Below, piece after piece: positions 5,890-12,232 of a DNA stretch of 16,047 nucleotides. Position 1 is the first letter of the stretch, and every line of letters starts with the position of its first letter. Where the stretch lies: assembly GCA_035524755.1 (NCBI GenBank), contig DATKOD010000022.1:1-16047 (forward strand), written 5' to 3'. Source of the DNA: JAGOPO01 sp035524755. GTDB taxonomy: Bacteria > Patescibacteriota > Minisyncoccia > 2-02-FULL-40-12 > GWA2-44-9. The position numbers were made by a program, and so were the translations under genes. The notes under the pieces were generated by a model. It was not told the DNA's origin, searched no databases, and saw nothing but the letters and a program-made list of their open reading frames with translations.

Positions 5890-7880
5890 AGTTCCAGCCC
5901 TCCGGCGACCAGCCGGAAGCCATCGCTGCGCTCGAAGCGGGGCTGAAGGAAGGCGTCAAGAACCAGGTCCTCCTGGGCGTCACAGGGTCGGGCAAGACAT
6001 TCACGATGGCGCACCTCATCGCCAAGTACGGCCGTCCGACGCTCATCATTTCACACAACAAAACGCTGGCGGCACAGCTGTACCGCGAGTTCAAGGATTT
6101 CTTCCCGGATAACGCGGTCCACTATTTCGTCTCCTACTTCGATTACTACCAGCCGGAGGCGTACCTGCCGTCCACTGACACGTACATCGAGAAGGATTCC
6201 AAGATCAACGAAGAGATCGACCGGCTCCGCCATGCCGCCACACAGGCGTTGATGAGCCGTGACGACGTCATCATCGTTGCCTCGGTGTCGTGCATCTACA
6301 ATTTGGGCAACCCGGAGGACTACAAGAACATGGGACTGGAGCTGTTCGTCGGCAAGAAGCTGACGCCGTCGGACCTCATCCGGCATCTCACGCGTCTGCA
6401 GTACGGATACGAGATCGAACTCAAGCGCGCGTGCTTCCGCAAGACGCACGATGAAGTCGAGATCGTTTCACCGTCGGCGACCGAAGTGCGCCGCATCAAG
6501 TTCAAGGGCGACCGCATCATCGGCATGACGCTGGCGGACATCCGCGACCCCGAAGAACTGGAGACCGGTGAGCCGCGTTTCGAGAAGATCCTGGAGACCG
6601 TCATCTACCCGGCGAAATTCTGGACGACGTCGGATTCCAAAGTGGCATTGGCCGCCGAGAACATCCGGTCGGAGATGGAAAAGCACGTCCGGTACCTGAA
6701 GAAACACGACAAGGCACCCGAGGCCGCACGTCTCCAGGCGCGCACCATCGAAGACCTGGAGATGATGAAACAGACCGGCTACTGTTTCGGCATCGAGAAC
6801 TACTCGCGACATCTGGATTTCCGCAAACCGGGCCAACCGCCGTTCACGCTGGTAGACTACTTCAAATCGAAGGGGGAGTTCCTCACGATCATCGACGAAT
6901 CGCACATCACCATGCCGCAGGTGCAGGGGATGTTCAACGGCGACCATGCCCGCAAATCGACCCTGGTGGAATATGGTTGGCGTCTGCCGTCGGCGCTCGA
7001 CAACCGTCCGCTCAAATTCGATGAATTCAAGAAACTCCTCCAGAAGACGGTCTACGTCTCGGCGACGCCGGGCGTGTACGAGCTGAAGCTCGCGAAGGAG
7101 AACATCGTCGAGCAGGTCGTCCGTCCCACGGGACTGCTGGACCCGACCGTGGAAATCCATCCGACCGAAGACCAGATCGAGCACCTGTTGGACCAGATCA
7201 ACCTGCGCATCAAAGCGGGGGAGCGCGTCATCGTCACGACGCTGACGAAGCGCATGGCCGAGGATCTGGCGGAGCACTTGGCCGCCAACGGCATCAAGGT
7301 CAATTACCTGCACTCGGAGATCAAGACGCTGGACCGCATCAAGATCCTGCGCGATTTCCGGCTGGGCATCCACGAGGTGCTGGTCGGTGTGAACCTGCTC
7401 CGTGAAGGATTGGACATGCCGGAAGTATCGCTCATCGCCATCATGGACGCAGACAAGGAGGGATTCTTGCGTAATACCACGACGCTCATCCAAACGATGG
7501 GCCGCGCCGCGCGCAACGTGAACGGACACGTCATCCTGTATGCGGATAAGGTCACGCGGTCCATCAAGGCCGCGGTCGATGAGACCAATCGCCGGCGCGC
7601 GAAGCAGGAGATCTACAACCGTGAGCGCGATATCACGCCGAAGACCATCAAGAAGGCCATCGGCGGGTTCGACCTGCCCGTCTCACAGACACCGTCATCC
7701 GGCGGGTTCGGTCGGGGGCGCCGCGGTGACCAGGAGGAGCAGCCCATCATCGGCATCGGGCGCCGCTCACAGCAGTTGACCCAATTGACCAAGCTCATGG
7801 AACGCGCCGTGCGCAAGCTCGATTACGAGCAGGCGCTGATGCTGCGTGACCAGATCCAACGCTTGAAACATTCCGACTAG
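5865..7880 (+). CDS. uvrB: UvrABC excinuclease subunit B
   Basis: The damage-verifying helicase-like subunit of nucleotide excision repair, 671 residues, typical length. Seen: Walker A GVTGSGKT (38-45), the beta-hairpin region YFDYYQPEAYLPSTDTYIEK (91-110) that inserts between DNA strands, Walker B-type DESH in IIDESHITMPQV, the SATPGVYEL motif, the C-terminal helicase-lobe motifs NLLREGLDMPEV and QTMGRAARN, and a C-terminal UVR domain (LTKLMERAVRKLDYEQALMLRD) that binds UvrC. A disordered Gly/Arg-rich linker (SSGGFGRGRRGDQ) precedes it. Start set at 5865, where UvrB homology begins; the in-frame ATG at 5808 would read through antisense ruvA. The rpsT promoter's -35 lies in its last codons. 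Confidence 0.97.
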   Translation: MAHFRLKSKFQPSGDQPEAIAALEAGLKEGVKNQVLLGVTGSGKTFTMAHLIAKYGRPTLIISHNKTLAAQLYREFKDFFPDNAVHYFVSYFDYYQPEAYLPSTDTYIEKDSKINEEIDRLRHAATQALMSRDDVIIVASVSCIYNLGNPEDYKNMGLELFVGKKLTPSDLIRHLTRLQYGYEIELKRACFRKTHDEVEIVSPSATEVRRIKFKGDRIIGMTLADIRDPEELETGEPRFEKILETVIYPAKFWTTSDSKVALAAENIRSEMEKHVRYLKKHDKAPEAARLQARTIEDLEMMKQTGYCFGIENYSRHLDFRKPGQPPFTLVDYFKSKGEFLTIIDESHITMPQVQGMFNGDHARKSTLVEYGWRLPSALDNRPLKFDEFKKLLQKTVYVSATPGVYELKLAKENIVEQVVRPTGLLDPTVEIHPTEDQIEHLLDQINLRIKAGERVIVTTLTKRMAEDLAEHLAANGIKVNYLHSEIKTLDRIKILRDFRLGIHEVLVGVNLLREGLDMPEVSLIAIMDADKEGFLRNTTTLIQTMGRAARNVNGHVILYADKVTRSIKAAVDETNRRRAKQEIYNRERDITPKTIKKAIGGFDLPVSQTPSSGGFGRGRRGDQEEQPIIGIGRRSQQLTQLTKLMERAVRKLDYEQALMLRDQIQRLKHSD

Positions 7881-7891
7881 TGTGATATCGT
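7863..7891 (+). promoter_or_regulatory. Promoter of rpsT, near-leaderless
   Basis: TTGAAA (7863-7868), a 17-bp spacer, then TATCGT (7886-7891) with TGA before it (extended -10). The -10 ends 9 nt before the rpsT ATG at 7901, so the leader would be about 2-3 nt. The -35 overlaps the end of uvrB. There is no Shine-Dalgarno before rpsT. Confidence 0.65.
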
Positions 7892-7900
7892 ATTTCCCGC

Positions 7901-8164
7901 ATGGCAAACACCGCATCAGCAGCCAAAGCACACCGACAGTCCGTGAAGCGCCGCGCGCGCAATTTGGGCCGCTCACGCGCCTACAAGTCCATCCTTAAGG
8001 AATTCCGTGCCGCTGCGGCAGCCGAGCCGAAGAAGGCCGCTGAAATGATGGCGCTCCTCCAGAAAAAGCTCGACAAGGCTGCCAAAGTCGGCGTCATCGC
8101 CAAGAACAAAGCCTCGCGCCTGAAATCCGGCGCCGCCAAGCTCCTGGCGAAGTCCGCCAAGTAA
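7901..8164 (+). CDS. rpsT: 30S ribosomal protein S20
   Basis: An 87-residue, strongly basic, helical protein that binds 16S rRNA in the body of the small subunit. It begins MANTASAAKAHRQSVKRR, matching the S20 pattern (ANxxSAxKRxRQ..RR), has the NLGRSRAYKSILKEF stretch, and ends in an Ala/Lys-rich helix (GVIAKNKASRLKSGAAKL), the usual S20 C-terminus. It stands alone, 20 bp after uvrB, with its own promoter and a hairpin terminator 2 bp after the stop. Free-standing rpsT is common in bacteria. Codon use looks like that of its neighbours. Confidence 0.96.
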   Translation: MANTASAAKAHRQSVKRRARNLGRSRAYKSILKEFRAAAAAEPKKAAEMMALLQKKLDKAAKVGVIAKNKASRLKSGAAKLLAKSAK

Positions 8165-8165
8165 T

Positions 8166-8190
8166 CAAACGCCCGTCCCGGGCGTTTGTG
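8166..8190 (+). terminator. Hairpin terminator after rpsT
   Basis: CAAACGCCCG (8166-8175) pairs perfectly with CGGGCGTTTG (8179-8188) around a 3-nt loop, directly after the rpsT stop. The T-run is short and lies within the 3' arm (GTTTGTG), so efficiency is uncertain; position and stem strength support the call. The extended -10 of the next gene begins at 8189, immediately after the stem. Confidence 0.7.
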
Positions 8191-8203
8191 CTAGAATGGG
8201 GCC
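8189..8203 (+). promoter_or_regulatory. Extended -10 promoter, leaderless start of the femX-like gene
   Basis: TGC-TAGAAT (8189-8197) then 6 nt (8198-8203) to the ATG at 8204. No usable -35 is seen because the upstream DNA is the rpsT terminator stem. GGGG at 8198-8201 is too close to the ATG to serve as a normal Shine-Dalgarno. The spacing implies a leaderless mRNA for the femX/murE/PIN-like unit. Confidence 0.55.
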
Positions 8204-9127
8204 ATGGACAGGCCGTTTCTCCAAACTCCCGAATGGCTGGCGTTCCAGAGATCGTTGGGCCGGAAGGTCTGGCGTCTGGACGACGGGTTCATCAAGGCCA
8301 ACATCATCCGGCACGACGTGCGGATGGGGCAGAATTATCTCTACATACCGTACGGACCCGAGCTCAATCTGGATCTGGCCAAAGACGGATTGCGCAATGA
8401 GGTCCGTCACTTCACGTCATTCCTCCGCGGGTTGGCCCGTCAGGAGCGCAGCATGTTCGTGAAGATCGAACCGACTCACGATGTGGTCGTTGAGTTGCTG
8501 TACCGCAACGGGGCGAAGCTGAAGAAATCACGGCACGCCGTGCAGCCGATGTCGACGACCGTCGTGGATTTGACCCGGAGCGACGACGAGCTGATGGACG
8601 CGCTTCACCATAAACACCGTTACAACATCGGCCTTGCGGAGCGCAAGGGCGTCACGGTGGGGGCATCGGATGACATCGAGGCGTTCTGGCATATGCTGGA
8701 GCGCACGGCGAAGCAGGACGCGTTCCGTCCGCACCCGCATACCTACTATGCGAAGCTGATGCACGCGTTCGCCGACCGCAACGGCGCGCTCCGGACCAGA
8801 CTGTACTTCGCCTACCAGGGCGGTACACCAGTCGCCGGCGTGCTCATGATGGAATATGGGTCGACGGCATACTACCTGCATGGGGCCTCCGACCGCGATT
8901 ACCGTGCGCTCATGGCGCCGCATCTGTTGCACTGGGACCTTATTCATCAATATAAAGATGCCGGATACAAGTGGTATGACTTCTGGGGCGTCGATGCCGG
9001 CAAATGGCCGGGCGTCACCCGTTTCAAACTCGGATTCGGCGGGCACCGCATCGAATACTCCGGCTCTTTCGATCTCGTCACGCGGCCGTTGTGGCGATGG
9101 GTCTACAACCATGTTCCGCGAGGGTAG
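8204..9127 (+). CDS. FemAB/FemX-like peptidoglycan bridge aminoacyltransferase
   Basis: A 307-residue member of the FemAB (GNAT-fold) family, which uses aminoacyl-tRNA to attach amino acids to the third residue of the peptidoglycan precursor. Family features seen: PEWLAFQRSLGRKVWRL near the start, IPYGPEL (48-54), the first substrate-binding segment LMDALHHKHRYNIGLAERKGV (130-150), the FWHMLERTAKQDAF segment (161-174), AGVLMMEYGSTAYYLHGASD (211-230), MAPHLLHWDLI (237-247), and the closing YDFWGVDAGKWPGVTRFKLGFGG (258-280). The coiled-coil arm of staphylococcal FemA is absent, as in FemX and short bacterial homologues. It overlaps the murE-like region closely and probably acts on that enzyme's product. 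The amino acid added cannot be read from sequence. Confidence 0.88.
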   Translation: MDRPFLQTPEWLAFQRSLGRKVWRLDDGFIKANIIRHDVRMGQNYLYIPYGPELNLDLAKDGLRNEVRHFTSFLRGLARQERSMFVKIEPTHDVVVELLYRNGAKLKKSRHAVQPMSTTVVDLTRSDDELMDALHHKHRYNIGLAERKGVTVGASDDIEAFWHMLERTAKQDAFRPHPHTYYAKLMHAFADRNGALRTRLYFAYQGGTPVAGVLMMEYGSTAYYLHGASDRDYRALMAPHLLHWDLIHQYKDAGYKWYDFWGVDAGKWPGVTRFKLGFGGHRIEYSGSFDLVTRPLWRWVYNHVPRG

Positions 9128-9137
9128 GCTGGACACA

Positions 9138-10394
9138 ATGCTGCGCGCCATCAAGCGGCTCATCCCGAAGCCGCTCTTCGATTTCGGCGCCAAAGTCTAT
9201 CATCCGTTCCTGTCGTATACCGGTGCGCTCGTGTACGGGTTCCCGTCGCGTCACCTGAAGGTCATCGGGGTCACGGGCACCAAGGGGAAGAGCACGACGG
9301 TCTATTTCATCGCGGCCATCCTCCATGGCGCCGGCATCCCGGTTGCGGCGGTCGGCTCGTTGGGATTCCGTATCCGCGACCGCCAGTGGCCGAACATGCT
9401 CAAAATGACGATGCCGGGACGATGGAAATTGCAGAAGTTCCTGCGTTCCGCGGTCAATGCCGGTTGCACGCACGTGGTGATGGAAGTCCCGTCGGAAGGA
9501 CTGGCGCAGGGCCGTCACCGCGGCATCAGATTCGATTGTGCGGTGTTCACGGGACTGCATCCCGAACACCTGGAAGCGCACGGCTCCCTGGATGCGTACC
9601 GCGCCGCCAAGCAGGTCCTGTTCCGTGCCTGCCGCGAACTGCACGTCGTCAACCGTGACGATCCGGATGCGGACTATTTTCTGGATGTCCCGGCGCACAA
9701 GCGCATCACGTACGGTATCGCCGGCGGCGACTACCAGGCGACCGACGTCCAGGCCGGCCCACAGGACGCATCATTCATGCTCGGCCGGACTCGCATACAT
9801 CTGAACGTCGGTGGGCGATTCAACGTCCTCAACGCGCTCGCGGCCATCGCGGTCGCGGACGCCTACGGTGTGCCGCCGTCGGAGTCGGCTGAAGCACTGG
9901 AGGCCATCGACCACATCCCGGGCAGGATGGAGTGGGTGCAGCAGGAGCCGTTCGGCGTCGTCGTTGACTATGCGCATACACCGGATTCGCTACGCGCCGT
10001 CTATCGAACACTCAAACCGCAGGGTGGGCGTCTGTTATGTGTGCTCGGTGCGGCGGGCGGGGGACGCGACACCTGGAAGCGGCCGGAGTTCGGGCGCATC
10101 GCCGAGCAGTACTGCGACGTCATATATCTGACCGATGAGGATCCGTATGACGAGGACCCGGAACGCATCATCGAAGGTATCGCGTCGGGCATCAGCGAGC
10201 CGGCACAATCGTCGAAGGTCAGACGCATCCTGGATCGCCGCGCCGCGCTTGCCGCGGCATTGACAGAAGCAAATGACGGTGACATAGTCGTCGTGACGGG
10301 CAAGGGCTCGGAGACCAGCATGGCGCTGGCCGCGGGAAAGAAAATTCCCTGGTCCGACGCCCAGACCGTCAGGGATCTTTTGCAGGGGAGATAG
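9138..10394 (+). CDS. murE: MurE-like Mur ligase without the N-terminal UDP-binding domain
   Basis: An ATP-dependent ligase of 418 residues that should add the third amino acid to UDP-MurNAc-L-Ala-D-Glu. Seen: P-loop GVTGTKGKSTT (44-54), EVPSEGL (116-122), the segment HPEHLEAHGSLDAYRAAK (141-158; Lys158 fits the carbamylated lysine), GRFNVLNALAA (226-236), PGRMEWV (261-267), DYAHTPDSL (277-285), GAAGGGRDTWKRPEFGRIA (304-322) and TGKGSE (387-392). In usual MurE (about 490 residues) the P-loop lies near residue 110; here only about 40 residues precede it, so domain I is reduced to a stub. The DAP-type DNPR motif reads DEDPYDEDP (333-341), without the Arg that contacts meso-DAP. Start at 9138 is preferred over 9111, which lies inside femX. 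MurE-family is firm; substrate is open. Confidence 0.87.
   Translation: MLRAIKRLIPKPLFDFGAKVYHPFLSYTGALVYGFPSRHLKVIGVTGTKGKSTTVYFIAAILHGAGIPVAAVGSLGFRIRDRQWPNMLKMTMPGRWKLQKFLRSAVNAGCTHVVMEVPSEGLAQGRHRGIRFDCAVFTGLHPEHLEAHGSLDAYRAAKQVLFRACRELHVVNRDDPDADYFLDVPAHKRITYGIAGGDYQATDVQAGPQDASFMLGRTRIHLNVGGRFNVLNALAAIAVADAYGVPPSESAEALEAIDHIPGRMEWVQQEPFGVVVDYAHTPDSLRAVYRTLKPQGGRLLCVLGAAGGGRDTWKRPEFGRIAEQYCDVIYLTDEDPYDEDPERIIEGIASGISEPAQSSKVRRILDRRAALAAALTEANDGDIVVVTGKGSETSMALAAGKKIPWSDAQTVRDLLQGR
10384..10390 (+). promoter_or_regulatory. Shine-Dalgarno that fixes a TTG start
   Basis: AGGGGAG lies in the last codons of the murE-like gene, 6 nt before a TTG at 10397. It is the clearest ribosome-binding site in the window and supports the non-ATG start of the next gene. 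It also shows that this organism does use Shine-Dalgarno initiation for an operon-internal gene, in contrast to the first genes. Confidence 0.6.
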
Positions 10395-10396
10395 TA

Positions 10397-10891
10397 TTGA
10401 AGCCTCAACGGCATCCATCTGACGTCGCCGACGTCATCCTGTTCTTTGACGCGAACATGCCCAACGTGCGGGACTGCAAGAAAGGCTGTTCCAGTGCGGG
10501 GCACTATCTGTGTCGGCACCGGTTCGGGGAGCGGATATGGGTCGTCTGTGAACCCGCCCGCCTCTCGTTCTTGCGACTGTCCGATCTCCAGGTCATCCTG
10601 GACACGCTCTACACCATCCATCGTCGGTGGTTCAACCATCGCGGCAGGAAGCGGTTCGTCATCGTGACGCATGACGAGAACTTCCTCTCCGACGCCCGGG
10701 CTCAGCACCGGAACGACAAGAAGATGCAGCGTCTGCCCCTGACATGGGGACCCGACTGGGTACAGTATTGCGACGGCAAGCACGCCACGCAGGTCAGGAT
10801 CTGCACGATCTCGTCCCAGTTCCACAACCACGACCGGGACCTGCAGTCGGTTCTCGACATCGCCCGGATGCTCCGGCGCGTCTCTCCATGA
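10397..10891 (+). CDS. Uncharacterised PIN-like protein, TTG start
   Basis: 164 residues; I do not recognise a named family. Two stretches resemble PIN-like nuclease folds: a first beta strand ending in acidic residues, VILFFDANMP (13-22, Asp18), and a central strand VIVTHDENFL (88-97, Asp93, Glu94), as in the VTxDxDF of DUF5615-like proteins. If correct it would be a metal-dependent RNase or a non-catalytic relative. Six cysteines (27, 31, 39, 51, 125, 136) and several histidines are notable for a cytoplasmic protein this size. No signal peptide or membrane segment is seen. It begins 2 nt after the murE-like stop with a strong Shine-Dalgarno, so it is the third gene of the femX/murE unit, and its stop lies inside the terminator hairpin. 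Coding is likely; the function call is weak. Confidence 0.7.
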   Translation: MKPQRHPSDVADVILFFDANMPNVRDCKKGCSSAGHYLCRHRFGERIWVVCEPARLSFLRLSDLQVILDTLYTIHRRWFNHRGRKRFVIVTHDENFLSDARAQHRNDKKMQRLPLTWGPDWVQYCDGKHATQVRICTISSQFHNHDRDLQSVLDIARMLRRVSP

Positions 10892-10908
10892 GGCGCGCCG
10901 TTCCTTTT
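10874..10908 (+). terminator. Intrinsic terminator of the femX/murE/PIN-like operon
   Basis: CGGCGCGTCTC (10874-10884) pairs with GAGGCGCGCCG (10890-10900) around TCCAT, an 11-bp stem with one T-G wobble, followed by TTCCTTTT (10901-10908). The stop codon of the preceding gene (10889-10891) lies at the loop and the start of the 3' arm. Confidence 0.85.
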
Positions 10909-10934
10909 ACTCCCACCTCGAAATACTCTAGAAT
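10906..10934 (+). promoter_or_regulatory. Promoter of the cupredoxin-like/A22/beta-CASP operon
   Basis: TTTACT (10906-10911), a 17-bp spacer, then TAGAAT (10929-10934). The -35 overlaps the T-tract of the preceding terminator. The -10 ends 15 nt before the ATG at 10950, so the leader would be about 9 nt, longer than for the other first genes here, with no Shine-Dalgarno. Confidence 0.55.
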
Positions 10935-10949
10935 CATTCAGCGATTCCC

Positions 10950-11402
10950 ATGACCGACCCGTTCGTCATCCTCACGTCAAGCCGCTCTCCCGAGCCGCAG
11001 TCGAACAGACCGCATCTGTGGTCGCTCATCGTTGCGGTGTTGGTGCTGTTGGTCACCGCGATCCTGGTGCTCGGACCCGGGACCCAGATGACGCCCTTGC
11101 CTGCGCCGTCCGACACGGTCGTGCGCGAGGCGCGTACGTACACGGTATCCTATCGGTTCGGCGTCTACAGCCCCACGAACCTGCGCATCCACGTGGGCGA
11201 TACGGTCCGGTTCCGCAATGATGGATCCCTTCCGATACGCATCACCGCCGACCCCGTTCCCGGCACGACACTTCCCGAGTTCGACAGCGTCGGTTCCGTG
11301 ACGGCGGGCAATGTGTTCTCATACGTATTCGCCAATGCGGGCACATTCAGTTATCATACAGTCGGGAAAGTGAACGAGACCGGGACTATCATCGTCCGCT
11401 GA
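10950..11402 (+). CDS. Membrane-anchored cupredoxin-like protein lacking copper ligands
   Basis: 150 residues. One transmembrane helix (about 24-42) follows a short polar N-terminus; the rest, outside the membrane, looks like a single cupredoxin-type beta sandwich: YSPTNLRIHVGDTVRFRNDGSLPIRITAD (73-101) and FSYVFANAGTFSYHTVGKVNETGTIIV (123-149). In copper-binding members the first loop carries His and the last loop reads roughly YxCxxHxxM; here the first position is Ile/Arg and the last loop reads FSYHTVGKVNETG, with no Cys or Met and His136 near the Cys position. It is therefore probably not a blue-copper protein and may be a structural or binding domain. The stop overlaps the start of the next gene (TGATG), so the two are translationally coupled. 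Fold call moderate, function unknown. Confidence 0.75.
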   Translation: MTDPFVILTSSRSPEPQSNRPHLWSLIVAVLVLLVTAILVLGPGTQMTPLPAPSDTVVREARTYTVSYRFGVYSPTNLRIHVGDTVRFRNDGSLPIRITADPVPGTTLPEFDSVGSVTAGNVFSYVFANAGTFSYHTVGKVNETGTIIVR

Positions 11403-12232
11403 TGCGACTGCCCAAAGCATTGTTTGCCAACACGTTCGTCCTCTACGGGCTGACCCTTGCGCTCGGCATTGTCGCGTCATGGCAGTACGTCCTGTCGCCG
11501 GCGATGAACGCCATCGCACCGCTTGACCTGACCTGGACCAACGCGCTCGTGTTCATCGCTGTCTTCGTTCTCTTCACGGGACTCCTGCTGCGGTTCGTGC
11601 GGTTCGCTCAGGCATCGCTCGCGCTGTTTCTGGCGGCGGCGATGGTGATGGGCGCACAGTTCATCTTCGGCGCATGGGCGCCATGGCCGGCAAGCGGCGT
11701 GCTCGCGGTCATCTTCGTTGTCGCCGTGTGGCTGTTCGGGCGGGTGCTCACGCATGATATCGCCATTGCGATCGGCATCGCCGGCATCGCGAGTCTCCTG
11801 GGATTGTCACTGACACCGCTCATCGCCTGCGTCCTCTTGGCGCTGATGGCGATTTACGACATCATTTCGGTATATCGGACGCGCCACATGGTCGCGCTCG
11901 CGGGCACGATGCTCAGTTCGGGCGCCATATTCGGATTCCTGGTACCCGCCCGACCGGCCGGATTTTTCATGAAGAATCTGGCGGCACTCCGACAGCGTGA
12001 GGCTATGCTCCTGGGTTCCGGTGACATCGGTCTGCCGATGGTCCTGGTGGCTTCGGTGGTGCCGACCAGCATCGGTGCCGCAATCATGGTCGCGGCATTC
12101 TCGCTCGCGGGCGTCATGGGGATGGAGTGGCTGTTCGTCCATCAGAAGAGCCGGTCCGCGATGGCGGCGCTGCCGCCCATCGCGGCTATGGCCATCCTCG
12201 GGTACGTGATCGCGACGCTTCTGGGACTATGA
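11402..12232 (+). CDS. Presenilin/signal-peptide-peptidase-like intramembrane aspartyl protease (family A22)
   Basis: 276 residues with about nine hydrophobic helices. The two catalytic motifs of GxGD proteases are present in order and in membrane helices: YD in ALMAIYDIISVYRTRHMVALA (Asp153) and GSGD in LLGSGDIGLPMVL (Asp208), 55 residues apart. The last helix carries ALPPIAAMAILGY (256-268) at the place of the PAL motif. The YDxISVYRTxHM stretch is what I recall from archaeal presenilin homologues, so this appears to be the prokaryotic PSH/DUF1119 type. Such enzymes cleave transmembrane helices, often signal peptides, within the bilayer; its substrate here is unknown. It starts inside the stop of the cupredoxin-like gene (TGATG) and overlaps the beta-CASP gene by ATGA, so the three are tightly coupled. 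I am confident of the family, not of activity. Confidence 0.85.
   Translation: MRLPKALFANTFVLYGLTLALGIVASWQYVLSPAMNAIAPLDLTWTNALVFIAVFVLFTGLLLRFVRFAQASLALFLAAAMVMGAQFIFGAWAPWPASGVLAVIFVVAVWLFGRVLTHDIAIAIGIAGIASLLGLSLTPLIACVLLALMAIYDIISVYRTRHMVALAGTMLSSGAIFGFLVPARPAGFFMKNLAALRQREAMLLGSGDIGLPMVLVASVVPTSIGAAIMVAAFSLAGVMGMEWLFVHQKSRSAMAALPPIAAMAILGYVIATLLGL

Noticed and set aside
8856..9137. Longer N-terminus of the MurE-like gene that could restore the missing UDP-binding domain
   Set aside because: The upstream frame lies inside femX, its translation is low-complexity and lacks any Mur domain I pattern, so the truncation looks real.
12127..12228. Upstream start for the beta-CASP gene
   Set aside because: It would overlap the A22 protease C-terminus, and homology starts at MKLTFYGG; the ATGA overlap gives a natural start.
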